A stretch of DNA of 64,000 nucleotides, taken from Daphnia pulex. Its lineage: Eukaryota; Arthropoda; Branchiopoda; Diplostraca; Daphniidae. The notes below the pieces were generated by a model. That model ran no database searches. It had not been told where the DNA came from and was given only the letters and a program-made list of their open reading frames with translations. The stretch covers positions 3,162,001 to 3,226,000 of the forward strand of contig NC_060017.1 in assembly GCF_021134715.1 (NCBI RefSeq), written 5' to 3'. A program made the translations under genes and the position numbers. Within the stretch, counting starts at the first letter, position 1. Every line of letters starts with the position of its first letter. Of the stretch, positions 24,437 to 43,200 are shown piece after piece.

Positions 24437-25737
24437 CCACCAAAGCTGTCCAATCATTGCATTATTTCTTGCCAAAGCTGCAGCCATCGTTCAAGATCCT
24501 TCTCACCCAATGTACCGTGCAATCAATAACTTTCTACTGGTATGTTCCTGTTAATTGATTGCAATTTCCTTCTCGTTTAAAACTTAAACGCCATTCCTTT
24601 CATTGTTTCTAGGTAAAATCGGCTATGGATGTTACCCAAGTTCCAGAATTTTTCGTCATGCTTCATAACACTGAACTACCTGAACAGAGGTCGCTTCAAA
24701 GGAGTTTTTTACTCAGCCTTCTTCAAGATGGCATCAAAAGTCGTCAGGACTATTTAGTGTGTGCTCGAAGAAGAGTCTTTCCAATCCTTCTCTCCTTGCA
24801 GCCATCCAATCTATTGTCCGACAAAACTGATAAGGTTATTTTTTTAGTAATTGAATTTTAGTTTGAGATTTCATCGAGACATTTTTCTTTGTTTGATTTA
24901 CAGCGGCTCATACTTGAAGTCGTACAATCTTCACTTCAGAATTCAATCATTACCTATGACTTGATTCAACATCGTGGCCTTATCATGTGGCTTGACAGCC
25001 TCTTGCTGACCGACACCGTTGCAGATGAAGCTAGTCAGATGGTGTCGGTGGTGACGACAATGTGGGACACGCTCTACACTCACATGCTGAAGAAGGGAGA
25101 GTCGAAAGAAAAGGACGACGAAGAAGCTATTGCAAAACTTGAACAGGAGGTCGAAATGATGGAAGCCGAAGACGAAGATACCGCCGACAAAACCACTAAC
25201 AAACCCAAGATGCAGAATGCTAAAATCAGTAGCAGAAAACCTATTTGGAATTTACTTCCTATGCAGCAACAAGTTATTGCTCCCTGGATCATGTGTGAGC
25301 TAATGCAGTTGATGGTCAATTTGTGGCATGTACTCTATGAAGCTGAGCCAAACTATGCTACGTTTAACAAATACGCCCGAGTATTATGCTCCGTCGCTTC
25401 ACACATTCACGAATCCAAAAGCATCATTTAAGCAGCTCAGGAGAAGGATTTGAAGACCGTCCGGTTTGTTACCCCTCCCTGCATGCTGAATGTTAAATTG
25501 ATGCGACAGCTCGTTGAAGTCTCATCCCGCTTTGTGAGTAATCTTCCCAATCTAAAGGATCATTTGGCAGTAGTTGAAAGTTCCAAAAAGAAATCCTCGG
25601 CTTGCCCAACAGAACTTAGTCGAAACTGGGAACGAAGACACAGGTATATGCGAGAACTTATGGACCAAGAAGAGACGAATGTTTCAACCAGATATAATGT
25701 GCACAAATTATTGTCTTTAGCTGAATGTGGTGTTTGA
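24437..25737 (+). pseudogene. URB1: Broken 3' part of a URB1 (Npa1)-like gene captured in the transposon
   Basis: Exon-like blocks 24437-24539, 24613-24834 and 24904-25737 are joined by GT-AG introns. The conceptual product resembles the C-terminal region of URB1, a large nucleolar protein needed for 60S ribosomal subunit maturation. Recognisable stretches are HPMYRAINNFLL, VPEFFVMLH, LQDGIKSRQDYLVCARR and QHRGLIMWL. The N-terminal bulk of the family is absent. An in-frame TAA at 25429-25431 interrupts the last exon; the same frame then stays open to 25737. An acidic insert (about 25096-25200) separates two conserved parts. Retention of introns shows capture of genomic DNA, not of a cDNA. A functional copy should exist elsewhere. 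Family assignment is from memory of the family pattern. Confidence 0.75.
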
Positions 25738-25876
25738 AATAACAATGACAATTTTGTTTGCATACAAGGAGAACCTCGTGATACGATTTCTTTTATTTTT
25801 CATATCCACTACAGCATATCTTTGCCATTTGATGTACATATTTCTTTCCCACTATAACGCAGCCAACTTAAAATTT

Positions 25877-26665
25877 CTAGACGGGTTGTTTAAGGAGAGT
25901 GGTGTAACGTTCAATCTTTGATGCCAAACTCATGTCGATGTAGCGATCTCCAAGGACAACTACAAGTCCTCAACAATGGAGGGATCCACCTTGGTTGAAA
26001 TCTTGAGAGACTGTCCTTTCTGCAAGAATCCAGAAAGAGCGGCAGTAACCTCTTTCAATGTAGCAGCATCCAAGGCCTTGATATAAGAATAGATTTTTTT
26101 AAACATTTAATTGTTTAATGTTTTTTAGATTTATATTTTACCTCGGCTGAGGTGGCCTCACATACAACTTCACCTCTGAATGCAGCTATCATGTTAAAGA
26201 AATGGCCAGTGACAACATCCAATTTGTTAAGTCTTCCATTCTCAGCAAGGAGTTCTGTAATCATAAACATATGAATAACAATTAGAATAAAGTGAAAACC
26301 AATAGAAAAGAAAAACTTACCAAGGAAGTTGCCTGTAACAGCACTCATTTTCAATTTCTTGGCAACTGAAATAAGAGCATCTTTCTTAAGTGATCTCTTC
26401 AAAGTGGGGTTGGCAATGAATTCTGCCAAACGAGAATCTTTGGCGATAGTTGCATGAAAGTCCTTCAACTCGCTCTCAACTTTGTCCAAAGATTTCTGTT
26501 TGGAAGCAGCAGAGTAGAGTGCTGAGGCATAGCGACCTTACAACCCAAAAACTTGGACTGGAGCCTATAACAATTACACAATTAGGTTAAATGTACCTGT
26601 ACCACACTCACATGATTTACCTTCACCAACTGCTGGGATGATGAACTGGTGCTGAAGTTACGAGC
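25877..26665 (-). pseudogene. ATPsynO: Broken ATP synthase subunit O (OSCP) gene captured in the transposon
   Basis: Minus-strand exons 26665-26621, 26564-26321, 26254-26142 and 26076-25877 encode most of OSCP, the mitochondrial ATP synthase stalk subunit that links F1 to the peripheral stalk. Hallmarks include GRYASALYSAASK, the ISVAKKLKMSAVTGNF region, FRGEVVCEATSAE and a C-terminus of the form DRYIDMSLASKIERYT. Two lesions kill it: a TAA in place of the Glu codon in FGL-stop-GRYA (26538-26540), and a one-base deletion near 25961-25966 that shifts the frame before the DRYID block. The first coding exon (start Met and most of the mitochondrial leader) was not found. Introns are intact. It converges on the URB1-like piece with about 140 bp between stops, as if one host locus had been taken as a block. 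Confidence 0.88.
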
Positions 26666-26952
26666 CTAATAGTTGGAAAGTAAAAACATTCATTGAAAAT
26701 AGTACAACATTTTATAAATTACGGCAAATTAATTTAGGATTGTGCGAAAACAACCGGCTATTCAAAATCGAATATAAATTCGGCTTGAAACTTAGAGGTT
26801 TGACAGTTGGATATTTCTACCTTTTTATTATTGTTCACTTCTTGTAGAAAAGTAAGCTGTGATTGGCCAATGAGTTTTTCATAGACCCTTCCTGATTGGC
26901 TGGCTTCACGTAGTAGCTGACACACTCACTAGAGGCGCTTTTTAAAGTTTCC

Positions 26953-27030
26953 AAATCGGCTTACGTTTACCCTGAAACCGGGATAGGGAAGCCAACACAG
27001 CCATGAACTGACCAGGTGTCTATAGCTCTG
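26953..27030 (-). repeat. Right terminal inverted repeat (78 bp)
   Basis: Reverse complement of 23917-23994 with one mismatch. It is followed directly by the target duplication. Confidence 0.9.
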
Positions 27031-27038
27031 ACCGCAAG
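27031..27038 (+). repeat. Right target-site duplication ACCGCAAG
   Basis: Identical to 23909-23916. Removing the element and one copy restores an uninterrupted flank. Confidence 0.9.
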
Positions 27039-28389
27039 CGACAAGCCACAAAAAAAAAACATGGGAAAAATGCGACTATGCGAGCGTGTGTGACCATCTG
27101 AGACCACCAATTTCATTAAATTGAATCGTTTATCGCCGTTTTCTTTTTTCCCTTACAACTTTTTGATCAAATATCAATTGTCTCGAATTTGTGGCTTCAA
27201 GCATTTTTAAATCGTATTCGAAAGAGCAGGTATATTTGTTTTCGCTTTTTATTGTTTGTAAAATTTTCTTTTTTTAAATCATTTTTTATTCCGAATTTAT
27301 GGGAAGAACGTACTAAGATGGTGTCCGGGTGTTGTTGCAATTATGAGTCATCTTAAGGTTACGGTTCAGTTTGCGAAACTTTGATGAAATAGAAATACCG
27401 GAGACATTTTGTTTTATTTATTTTTTTGTATTCTAATTTCAGGAATCCTGTTTTATTTTAAAGAAAAAAAATAATGAATAGCAGTAAACCATATTTTCCC
27501 AGCTGCCTGTATATTTTCTATTAAAAATACACTCTGAATTATTTCAACACTATTTTGTACCTCATTTGCAGAATTTTTACCGGATGGTGCAGGGAAAAGT
27601 GCTGATTGATAAACCATAAAAAAAAAACATTCAGAACAAACTATTTTAAATTTTTCGAATAAATCAAAACAAAAAAAAATCATTTCCATTTACGTTTTTC
27701 TTGTAAATTTGTAGGTAGCAGTAATTTGTTTGAAAACCCACCAATTAAAAAAAAATGAACGACAATTCGGGAGGGGAAAAAAACAGAGATGAGAAAAGAG
27801 GTCATCGGGGGTGAACACAATGAGATGGGGGATTATCATTCTTCTACTAATTAATTATAAAATCTCAAATTACGTTCAATTCATTGGCTACGGTCCATGT
27901 GTGTCGCTGATAGGCGACGATCCGTGCAAGTGTCACCGAGTGAAGATACAGTCCAAGGGTCTCTACCGGACCAATAGCGTCGAAATCAAATTGGGTGCAC
28001 CAGTGCTTGCTATCCAAATAGGAACAAATCGTGTTTCACGTGTGTTTGTGTCGGATCATCATGCTGACGTGTCAGTGATGTCTCTTGGGTGTGTGTGTAC
28101 TTGCGTGTGTCTGTGTGTGTATTGCTGGACGGGAAAACAAACAAAAAAAAAAAAAAATGGAAGAGAGAAACTGCACTAAATTAATAGAAGAGAAAGTTAA
28201 AACAAAAAACCGGGCCGTAGATTGGGAGTGAAGAAACAAACCAAAAAAAAATCAAAAATCAAATAAAGGGAGGGGTCGGTTGATTCGTGATCAGCCTATT
28301 CAACTATCTAGCAATATTATGTCTGATGACTTTTTTACGTAACAGAGAGCAGCAGTTCACAGTCATCAGTCATATATTCAAACGGAAAT
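27039..28389 (-). other. Probable 3' UTR and downstream flank of the hamlet-like gene
   Basis: The region lies directly downstream of the minus-strand stop at 28390. Minus-strand AATAAA candidates occur at 27452-27457, 27285-27290 and about 27247. A plus-strand open frame (first ATG 27820, end 28179) would encode a hydrophobic leader and a few cysteines (GYGPCVSLIGDDPCKC) but ends in GT-repeat translation. It is not recognised and not called as a gene. Confidence 0.45.
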
Positions 28390-34177
<5,788 letters not shown>

Positions 34178-34270
34178 TCAGAGGAAACGGCAGATCGGAG
34201 AGTTTTTTCTTGTTTGGCTCAGGGTGATACACAGTGGTGATTTCAATCCAATCAGGCCGAATGAATCATT

Positions 34271-34279
34271 CTATTTATA
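34271..34279 (-). promoter_or_regulatory. Candidate TATA box for a short hamlet isoform
   Basis: The plus strand reads CTATTTATAAATAG, so the minus strand also has TATAAATAG. It lies about 100 nt upstream of the ATG at 34177. A start about 30 nt downstream would give a 5' UTR of about 70 nt with no intron needed. Confidence 0.35.
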
Positions 34280-34287
34280 AATAGCAG

Positions 34288-37200
34288 CGAGAGAAAACGA
34301 GAAACAATTAATGAAGGTGATCCAAGGCAACGGACAATTACGAGAACATGAGAGCGCAGCCCATTTCTATTTTGGCAATGGCCAACACTTTTCCCAAATA
34401 GCTCTATCATTGCAACTCGATCAGTTTCGCGCTATAGACATCGTATCGCTTTATCGAGGTCGATATTTTTAAACGTCATCGCGCTCGGTTAACGTTGCGC
34501 TCGATTAGAGAGTGGACACCGCAGACGGAACCAGCCAGCAACGTCTGTACATGTAAAAGGGACGGCGCAGGAGCTCAGCAACGCAGGCTCTGCTGCCGCG
34601 ACTCGATAATGGCGTTTAAAGTGCACAGCAGCAGCAGTGGACGGCAATGTGGTGGTTATATAAAAAAGAAAAGTAAAAGGGGCAGCGGGGGGACACTGAA
34701 GAAGAGGTGGGGTGGGGTTGCTTTAAAACAAAAAAAGGCCCTAAATTGGCACAGCCCAGAACTCTTTTTTTTATTTGGTTCCGGTCGATTGTGCTGGCGT
34801 TCAACCCACTTTCCCTGTTTTGTTTTTTTTTCTTTCTTTCTGGTTCTTGTGGACTCCATTCCTGAGGCTATTTGGTAGCAGAAGCGCGGCAAAGCAATGA
34901 CATAACAACTTTGCTATCAATGCTGGCTCTTTTTGGGGCTTGCCAACTCTCGTTTTTCTTTGGCGGACACAAAGTCTTGCGTAAAGTCGCATCGACAACT
35001 ACTACTGCCTCTGTCTATACACTATACACTATAGTATATATAAATAGCTGCACTCGTTTTATTTTTCTCTCCTTATTCTTTCTTTTTTCTTTTTTTTTTT
35101 TTACCTTGTATACATTCGGCGATGAAGGGAAACAACAAAATTGGAAGTGAAAACACCCAAGGAATTGAGAATAAACACCGCAGACGCTCCGTGACGGAAT
35201 CCGGGAGACCGTATCGCCTCCCACTCGGCGCGGTTTGATTATTACTATAAGATCTAGAGTACTACACTATTTTCTTCTTTTTTCTTTAAAATTTTGTTGT
35301 TGTTGTTGTTGTTTCGTTATTGCTTGTTATCCTTTCCTTGATGAGAAAGTGTCGCAAAAAGAATACGGGCCAGATATTGTATAATATAAAAGAAGAAACG
35401 GTTGTTTTCACTCGGCTCGTCGTCGAACCTCATTAGTGCGACGACGGCCTTAAAAATAGAAAAGAAAAAAAAAGCTAAGCGGTGCGTTTAGATTGTTGAG
35501 AACACACACACATTCATCGAATTAGTTACATCAACCCCATCTCGTCCGTAATGGCCCAGTCAAGTCCGTGTCGTAAACATTTACAACGACTTTTTTCGCC
35601 CATCAAATGCGAGGGCGATTTGAATAATATAAGCTGGTCCACATTTTTTAAAAAATGAACCGCCAGCAGTCGATGAGTATATAGTTTAGTTCAGGTTTCT
35701 CCAATGAGGAGGGAGGCCTATATATAACATATATTGTCTATAGGGAAACGGGAACCTCTATAGCGCCTTGCGGGTGTTGTTGATGTGTAGGAGCCGTGAA
35801 ATCGGTCGCAAGGGGTTTCCAGATCGCGTCATCACCGCTCTCGGGCCAAAGGCAAAAGCCATGGCAAGGCAAAAGAAAGAAAGAAGAAGAACGAACGAAC
35901 GAAAGAAGAAACACACACAAATTGCCCATTTTGTGGGCCAAATTGTTATACGTCGTTTCATTTTTCTTTTCTTTTCCTTTTTCATTCGGTTGGAAGGAAA
36001 TCTCTTTTTTTTTGTACTTTTTACGATCGAGTCTCTTCTTCTGACGGCGACATGCGTGACCCCATCGACTCTTCTCTAAAGCCTCAACCAGACACTTAAA
36101 ACGCGTTTTTTTGTTGTCTTTTTTTTTTCTTGTTATACTCTTAAATGATTGGATTTTTATATTTTTTGGTTTCTAACTCTCAATGTTTCCGGCCTCTATC
36201 GCTGTAGGTCAACCGGCAGTTTTCTTTTAAATCTTTTTTCAACTTAAAAAAAGGAGAAAGAAACACGACGCGTGCCTAGCGCTACTCGCGACGGTGCCTC
36301 ATCGGGAATGCGCAACCGATTCCGCCCCTAACAGTTGAAGAACAGAGGGGAAAACAAATAAAACGCAGCACCTTAAAAATGTGCGTGAATTGTTTCAACG
36401 GAGAATAAAAGCGAGAACGACTTTTTTGGCGATTCTGAGAACAATGCCATGGCCGGCATCTCTCTCGTATCTCTGATTATTTCGTTATGTAATACCACCG
36501 CCAGCTAAACCATTTTTTATTATTTGTAGTTCCCAATTAAAAATTGAACAACAGAAAGTCGATGATAACAACAACATTTTAATGAGTGGTGGGCATCTAG
36601 GGAAAGGAGTGGGCGGATATGTAACTCTCGGGTTCGTCAAAAATAGACCAACGAAATAGAAATTGCATGTCAAAAAACAGGATCGCCCGTCTGGGCCTTC
36701 AGTCTCGTGCTGTCAGACTTATCCAAAACAATTTGTCTGGACGTTCTTATATATGTCTAACTTCTGGAGATCGGGTTATGGCCGGCCGGGTTCGCGCAAC
36801 CGAGTTGACGTTGCTCCACATTCAAGGAAAACCCAAAAATAAAAAAAAAGTCTCTTATTTTCTTTCTTTCTTAAATTTTTTTTTTTTGTTTTCGGGTCCC
36901 CACGAAAAGACATGAAAATGAATAGAGGTTTCACCCATTGTCCACATTTTTATACGGCGAGCGACGAATGTTCCAAAAAGGCAGCCAGCAAAAGAAAAAG
37001 AATGAAAACAAAAAAAAAAAAAATAGAACCGGAGCGGTGCATTTACAACCAAATAGGGAAACGCGCAAGGCAAAGGCAGCAGCAGCAGACCACCGAGTTT
37101 GAAACAGATGAGAGTCCTAAGTACTGCCACGGTTGTATAGTATAGAGCAAGTGTGGCCATTACATCACTAAAGAAAGACGAAGAAGAAGAAGAATGGGGT

Positions 37201-40200
37201 TTCCCTTCTTTTTTTTTTCCCAGCGCGCCCACACTCATCTCTATAGAGCGAAAGGATGAGCGATGGCCATAGGCGAGCAGCCGAGTGAATATCCAAGAAA
37301 AAAAACATTAACGATAGAGAAGAAGAGAGGTCCAGTTACTCCAGGTGGCGTGCGGGCACGACAAATACGACGACGAGCGAGCGCCACCCGGTAATTTGAA
37401 TAAAAGTAATGGCAGCAGTCGCCTCTCGTAATGACGGCGAGAAACAAAATGAAATGACGGCCGGAGCTCTGCTTTAGTTAGTGCAGCAGAAGAAAGCGAA
37501 ATTCTCTTATTCTCTCGCTCGCCTTCGTGTTCTTTTTTTAAGCTTTGTTATTTCTCGACAGAGACTCTCCTGAATCATAAACGTCGACTAATTGAGTTAA
37601 TGGCGCTCCGCTGCTGCGGGGTGATGATGATGCTATCGTCTCAATAGAAAATCATCACGAGATGAGGGGCCAGCAGCAGGGACACGGAGAGTCAGAGTGC
37701 TGAAACGACCGCAAAACAGTCGAAACAAAAGCGAAGAAAATGGAAATTAAAAAAAAAAAAAGGAGAAAAGAGTCTGGCCATCAAAAAAGTTTTCCGAGCG
37801 GATAATTGAGGTTTACATCTCGATAACCTGACGCAAGAAGAAGAAGAAGAAAAGAAGATAGCCAAGCGTGAACGAATTTTCACTGATAAATCCGAGCTAT
37901 GGGCAGCACGAATCGTTTTTTTTTTTTTTTTTTTTGTATTATAATAGAAAGGGTCCCGACAAGAACAACATCCAGATTCCGGTTCAACTAGATCATCATC
38001 ATCCTTTTCGGTTTGTTTTGTTGGCCGAGAGAGTGAAAGATGGCGAACAAGACAAGCACGAAATATTGTTTAGGGAGAGGTGAGAGGAAGAAGAAGAAAA
38101 ACAAAACTGGAAAATCGTCCAGGGCACACAGCATACACGAAAGGGGATCGTGTCGGAGCGGATTGATCAGCCACTCGTCGTTGGCATCGCATCTCACGAG
38201 TGAAATTTATTCAAGTATGGCATTTGGGGTTCTTCTAGCTGCTATATAGTGCACACAAACTACATCTCGACTAAACTCTCTCATTTCTCGTTTGAAGCCC
38301 AGTCAGTTTTGTAAGTAAATCAGCCGCGAACTAGCCGAGTAGTGCAAGAAAAAGAAAGGAGAAAGAAAATGGAAATGGAAAAAGAGTGCAGTGCGCGACT
38401 TTCTCCCCTTTGGCGTCAATTCAATCCGGTTTGATCATTGGCTCTCTCTCTCTACATCTGGCCGTAGATGCCCGGCACTTTGGGATGGGATCAATGTGTG
38501 AATATAAAAAGAGCACACACCGCGTCGCTGCTATATCGCCATCACCATCACTCACAACTGCTGGGCAAGGGGAAAAAAAAAACAAAAGGAGCCTCTGAAG
38601 CTATGCACGGCCATCAATTGTGCGCTCGAATTGGTTGGTTCCTTGTGTTCCCGTTTTTTTTGTTTTTTATTATTTTTTTTCGGGATGATCCAGATGCGCT
38701 GGCCGGCCTCATCTCTCCACTCTTGTAATGACGGCCCTCTCCTATAAAAAATAAAGATGCCCATAGCTCGTCGGCGGGTATTTTTTTTTTTTTTCGAAAT
38801 AGATTTTCATTTTAATTGCCGCTCGCGTTGCCGACAGGCTGTTTGGACCGTATGCAAATCTCACCGGTCGTCCGAATTATGGACATTGATGGCTTTAGCT
38901 TTCATCATGAGGAGATATAAAATGTAGGCGCATCGCCAGAGAGAGAAAGAGAGACTTTACGTGTTACATAAACAATAAGGACCCCTATACATCTCTCGGA
39001 GGAATCAGGGCCTATACTAAGTCGATATTATGTGCATGTACGCATATGCATAAACATGCATGTATACGGTCAATCGTATAAATAACATCGTACATATATA
39101 ATCGCAGTGAATGGCTTTGGTCTTCCAAGGTTTTTTTTTTCTTTTCCTTTTTTTTTCGGGATTCAGAAACGGGATATAACCACACCTCCCCTCAAGGCTG
39201 GGATGGGCCGTCTCTCTCTCTCTTTCTCTTTGTTCTTATTTCTTTTCTTTCTTTTATATATTTTTTTCCCCGGCCACACATTTCAATTTTTTTCTCATTC
39301 TTCTTCTTCGCTCTTCTTTCCTTTATCATCTGCCCAGGTGCTGCTGGCCCTGGCCGGTCGTAAGCTACGCATTTTCCTCCTCATTTCTCCTATCTACTCC
39401 TCCCGCCCCAAAATAACAACGCGCAACCTTTTCGATGCGTCATATCATATTGCGTATGCGCTAGCCCGGCGTCGTAGAGTACATTCGACCCTGGACGAGT
39501 AAATTAGATCGAAGTTCTACCAAAAGAGGGAACAAAATAAACTAAAATAAGCAAATGAAGGTACCAAAGAAAAGAAGAAAAAAAAAGAAAGGAGTCCACC
39601 ATTTCACCCGGGCACACGACGGGAGGAGACATTCGACACAAAGGGAGAAGGTCCCCGACGTACGACGGACGAGAGAGAGAAGGGACCGGTTCGATGACGC
39701 GACCGTCAGCGAAAGTCAAACCCGTTGAGATTGATCTGGCGTTTCGTGAGACACGGTGTGCATTGTCCTGATTTCTTCGCTCGTCTCTTTTTTATTCTCT
39801 ATGGCCGGCTGGCGAAAAAAAAACAAACAAATGTAACGGGGGGTATACACTGGCCGTGGTCATCCATTTGATTTTGTCAACGACTCAACGAAGAAATGTC
39901 CAAGGACGATGGAACGACTCCGCTCTCAATTGCGCAAATTGGCGTTAATCACCGACGAATAGCCAAAACACGTCGTTAATCGTGGGGAAAAGAAAAAGGG
40001 CAAACAAACAAAAGAAAACCAACTCACAAACGGCTTTGAACAACTCCGGAGAACGAAAAAGGAAGAAGAAGATACACACACACAAACGAAAAAAAGAAAA
40101 AAAAAAGAGAACTAGAAATGGTAGGAAAAAAGAGGAGGAGCAGAGAAGGAAAGAAAAACAAGAAAAAGAAAAAGAAAAAGAAAAGAAACACAATTTTCAA

Positions 40201-43200
40201 TGACGTCGTTACGGTGAACTGTGTGGAGCGCGCGCATCTCTGTGTATAGAAAGCCCGGGCGGCCGCGTGTACTATAGATCGCGGCTTGAGATGCACGCAT
40301 TCTCCCATCGAGAAAGATCTCCAAAACGAGAAGGAAGGCGAAGAACGAACGAAGGAACGAACGAAACGAAACGAACGATAGAAGGAAAGAATGAGGCGAA
40401 AGAAGATGACCATGGTAAGAGTGTGCAAAGTGACTACGCCCTTATTCTTCTTCTTCTTCTTCGAACGTCTCGTATATTTTTTGAGAGCGCTCGCCGTTGA
40501 TGCCCCGCAACTCGCCTTATATATGTATGTGTTCTCGGCTAAAAGAGTCTTTTACTCCGCCACTATCGGAGCTTCTTCTATGTATAATACCCGTTCTTTT
40601 CATTTTTAACGTCCGCTTTTATCCCGATATTATATACTAGTAATACTTCTTTTTTTCTATTTTATTTGGAAATTCTCTTCTTCGTGATTTGGTAAGATGG
40701 CGGGGGGAGAAAAAAAAAATTCAAGGACCGAAATGGAAAACGTTTGCGCATACAGGTATATGTCGTGTGGAAGCGAGTGGGAAAAGAAAGAATCTTGGTC
40801 GCACCAAGAAAAACTGGACCACCACCATCATGCGACGACCAGCATGAAGATGATCCGTGAAGACTTTTAGCGATCCAATCGCCAAGAAGCGCTGATAAAC
40901 ATCATCCCATTCAACAGTCACCACTGCCAAAAGAGAAGTTTTCCATCACACAGAAGGCCATTCCGGTCATGGCTGCCCCTCTTCTCTCTCCTTATTTTTT
41001 TTTTCTTCTTTTCCTTTTTATCTTTTGTCTTTTTCTTATTTTCCCGTGTTTTGTTTCATCGCCTTATTTTTTTTTTCGTTCGTTCCTCCCGCTCTCTCAG
41101 CTACAGCACATACCACGGCGCTTCTATTTTATGCTCGATCTTCTTTTTTTCTTCCTCTTCATGCCCAAAGCTCATCACGAAATCGCCACTGACCCCACCC
41201 AAATTGTCTATTCACGGGGGCCTTGGGAGAGGAGAGCGGCCAACCGGCGAGAGAGAGAGAGAGAGAGAAGTATACGCGATCTTTTATATATAGAGCAGTC
41301 CCTTTCACCTGGATCTTCCCTGGACGCGGGCGCGCCACTCCTCTCTCTTTCTCGAACTACTCCTCCCATTTCTGTTTTTTTCTTCTCCTTCTTCTTCTTC
41401 TCTGTCTGTCTATATATTTTCTTTTTCGATATCGATGTCATCGCGAAAAGAATAAGAAAATAAGACGACCAAAAAAAATGTAAGGCGGTCGATGGGGATA
41501 ATCAGCGTCACGAACTGGCCCCACCACCGTCTCTCTCTGTGTGTGTGTATGCTGGCCGAGAGCCCTGCCCAGCCAACCGACCAACCCAGCTTTCTCTTTC
41601 ACTGGACTCGTTCGCGTTTTTTTCCCTATTTTATTTTTTTCTTCTTCTTCTTTCTGATTCGCGCCATTGTCGGAATGAGCACTCTCTTCTTCTCCAAATT
41701 CCTCTACAACTATACCACATCGACCCGCTCTCTTTTTTTTCACGTATGATTACGTTTTTCGTCATGTGATGTAAGAATATTGAATTAACTAGTTTTTTTT
41801 TTTGGGGGGGGGGGGGTAGACATCAATTTCGCAAGATTGCTCTTCTTAAATGATTATTTTTACGTTGAAATGGAGTCATTCCTTCAATGGTTATCGCTCG
41901 TTTCGATGAAACACAACGGACCATTTCGAGTAATAAAAGTTTTTTTTTTTGTTGTTTTTAAATGCATATGGCGGATAAAGGTGGACAAATAGAAAAGCGG
42001 CCAAGTCTCTCACACGCGCTCAGACCCTCCGTCCGATTGGCCCACCCACTCTATAGCCTCGTCCACTTTCGCGTCGTCTTTTAATAATAATCGATAAGAG
42101 ATAATAAATGGAAAGAGAGTGAGAGACTTTCCCGGTCCGGTTTCGACTCCGGCCGACTAGTTTCCTAATCAGCTTGCGGAAAGAAAGAGTTGGGAGGAAA
42201 TAAAAAGAAAAGAAAAAAATTGAAAAAGAAAAAGGAAAAATGGGAAACGAAGATGAGAAAAAGAAGATGGACACATTGAGAAAAAGACGGGCGGTACATA
42301 AATTTACGCTATTCACATGCATTCCGTACCAGGTACCACGACTTTTGTGTTGGTCGATACCTATATGGACTGCAGGTGCTGGACATGGCTATGTGTAACA
42401 AGTTCCGGGCTGCCGTTATCTATCTGCGATGACGAAGAAGAATGTCTGTCCGTGTTTTTTTGTTTTGTTTCTTTTTCAGTTCTTTTTTTTTCGCCCCTTT
42501 TTGTTGTCGATTTCTTGGTTACCTGGACTTAACTTTTTTTCACACGTGCGTAAAAACTGACTGTGCGCGTCGTTAACTCCCGAAATGCTCACAATAAAAA
42601 GAGGCGTGGATGGTGATGGGTAGGAACACAGGGGGGGGGACTCCTTTCGCTCATCCGAAAGGTATGAAGAAAGTAGGCCAGAAATACCTTGCCTTTTTGT
42701 TCTCCCCTTTCTGTGTCTCTGTTGGCTTCTGTGTCTCTTGTCTATTTCTCTTATTTCTCTCTCTCTCTTGTCTATCCGCTTTATAGATCCCCTCCCTTAA
42801 AAAAGAAAAAAATAACGAAAGAGCGGCCGATCCAGTTAGTCCAGTTATTCGCTATGGAATTGTCGCTATCCGAATGCCCAATTGTGGACAGCGATGGCCC
42901 AATAGGGTCCGGTTTTTGGGGACTGGGCAGGGAGAGGTGCAAAGTCCTGGATGGACTAGGGCAGGGGGGTGAGTGAATGAGAAATCGGCGAGAAACAAAA
43001 AGGAAAGGACCCGAAAGTATCTCAGATGAAATGATTAATCGAAAAAAAAAACGAACAACAAAAAAAGAGGACAGGATTCTCGTGCGCGCTGAGTCCCACT
43101 GCTGGGCAAACATGTGTGTGCAGATGGTTAATAAGATATTCTCGAATGCGTTTCAAAATCTTCGTCGCCGGACGAAATATATGGAACAAGGTCGTTAATT

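Larger units (their letters stand above)
23917..27030 (+). mobile_element. 3.1 kb TIR transposon carrying a THAP ORF and captured host genes
   Basis: The element is bounded by a perfect 8-bp target duplication. Its 78-bp terminal inverted repeats (23917-23994 and 26953-27030) differ at one base. The ends read CAGAGCTATAG, matching the hAT-type CAGNG terminus; the 8-bp duplication and a THAP-domain ORF would also fit the P superfamily. A second pair of inverted homologous blocks lies just inside (24036-24063 and 26926-26952). Inside are a THAP ORF (24147-24434, +), a broken URB1-like 3' gene part (24437-25737, +) and a broken ATP synthase OSCP gene (25877-26665, -). No transposase catalytic domain was seen, so it should be non-autonomous. 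It sits upstream of Cdc42. The near-identical termini suggest a fairly recent insertion. Confidence 0.85.

Noticed and set aside
27820-28179. Plus-strand frame with a hydrophobic start and a few cysteines
   Set aside because: No recognised family, ends in GT-repeat translation, and lies in the likely 3' UTR of the opposite-strand hamlet gene.
40024-40428. 134-codon minus-strand frame rich in Phe and Ser
   Set aside because: Low-complexity translation of a purine-rich tract.
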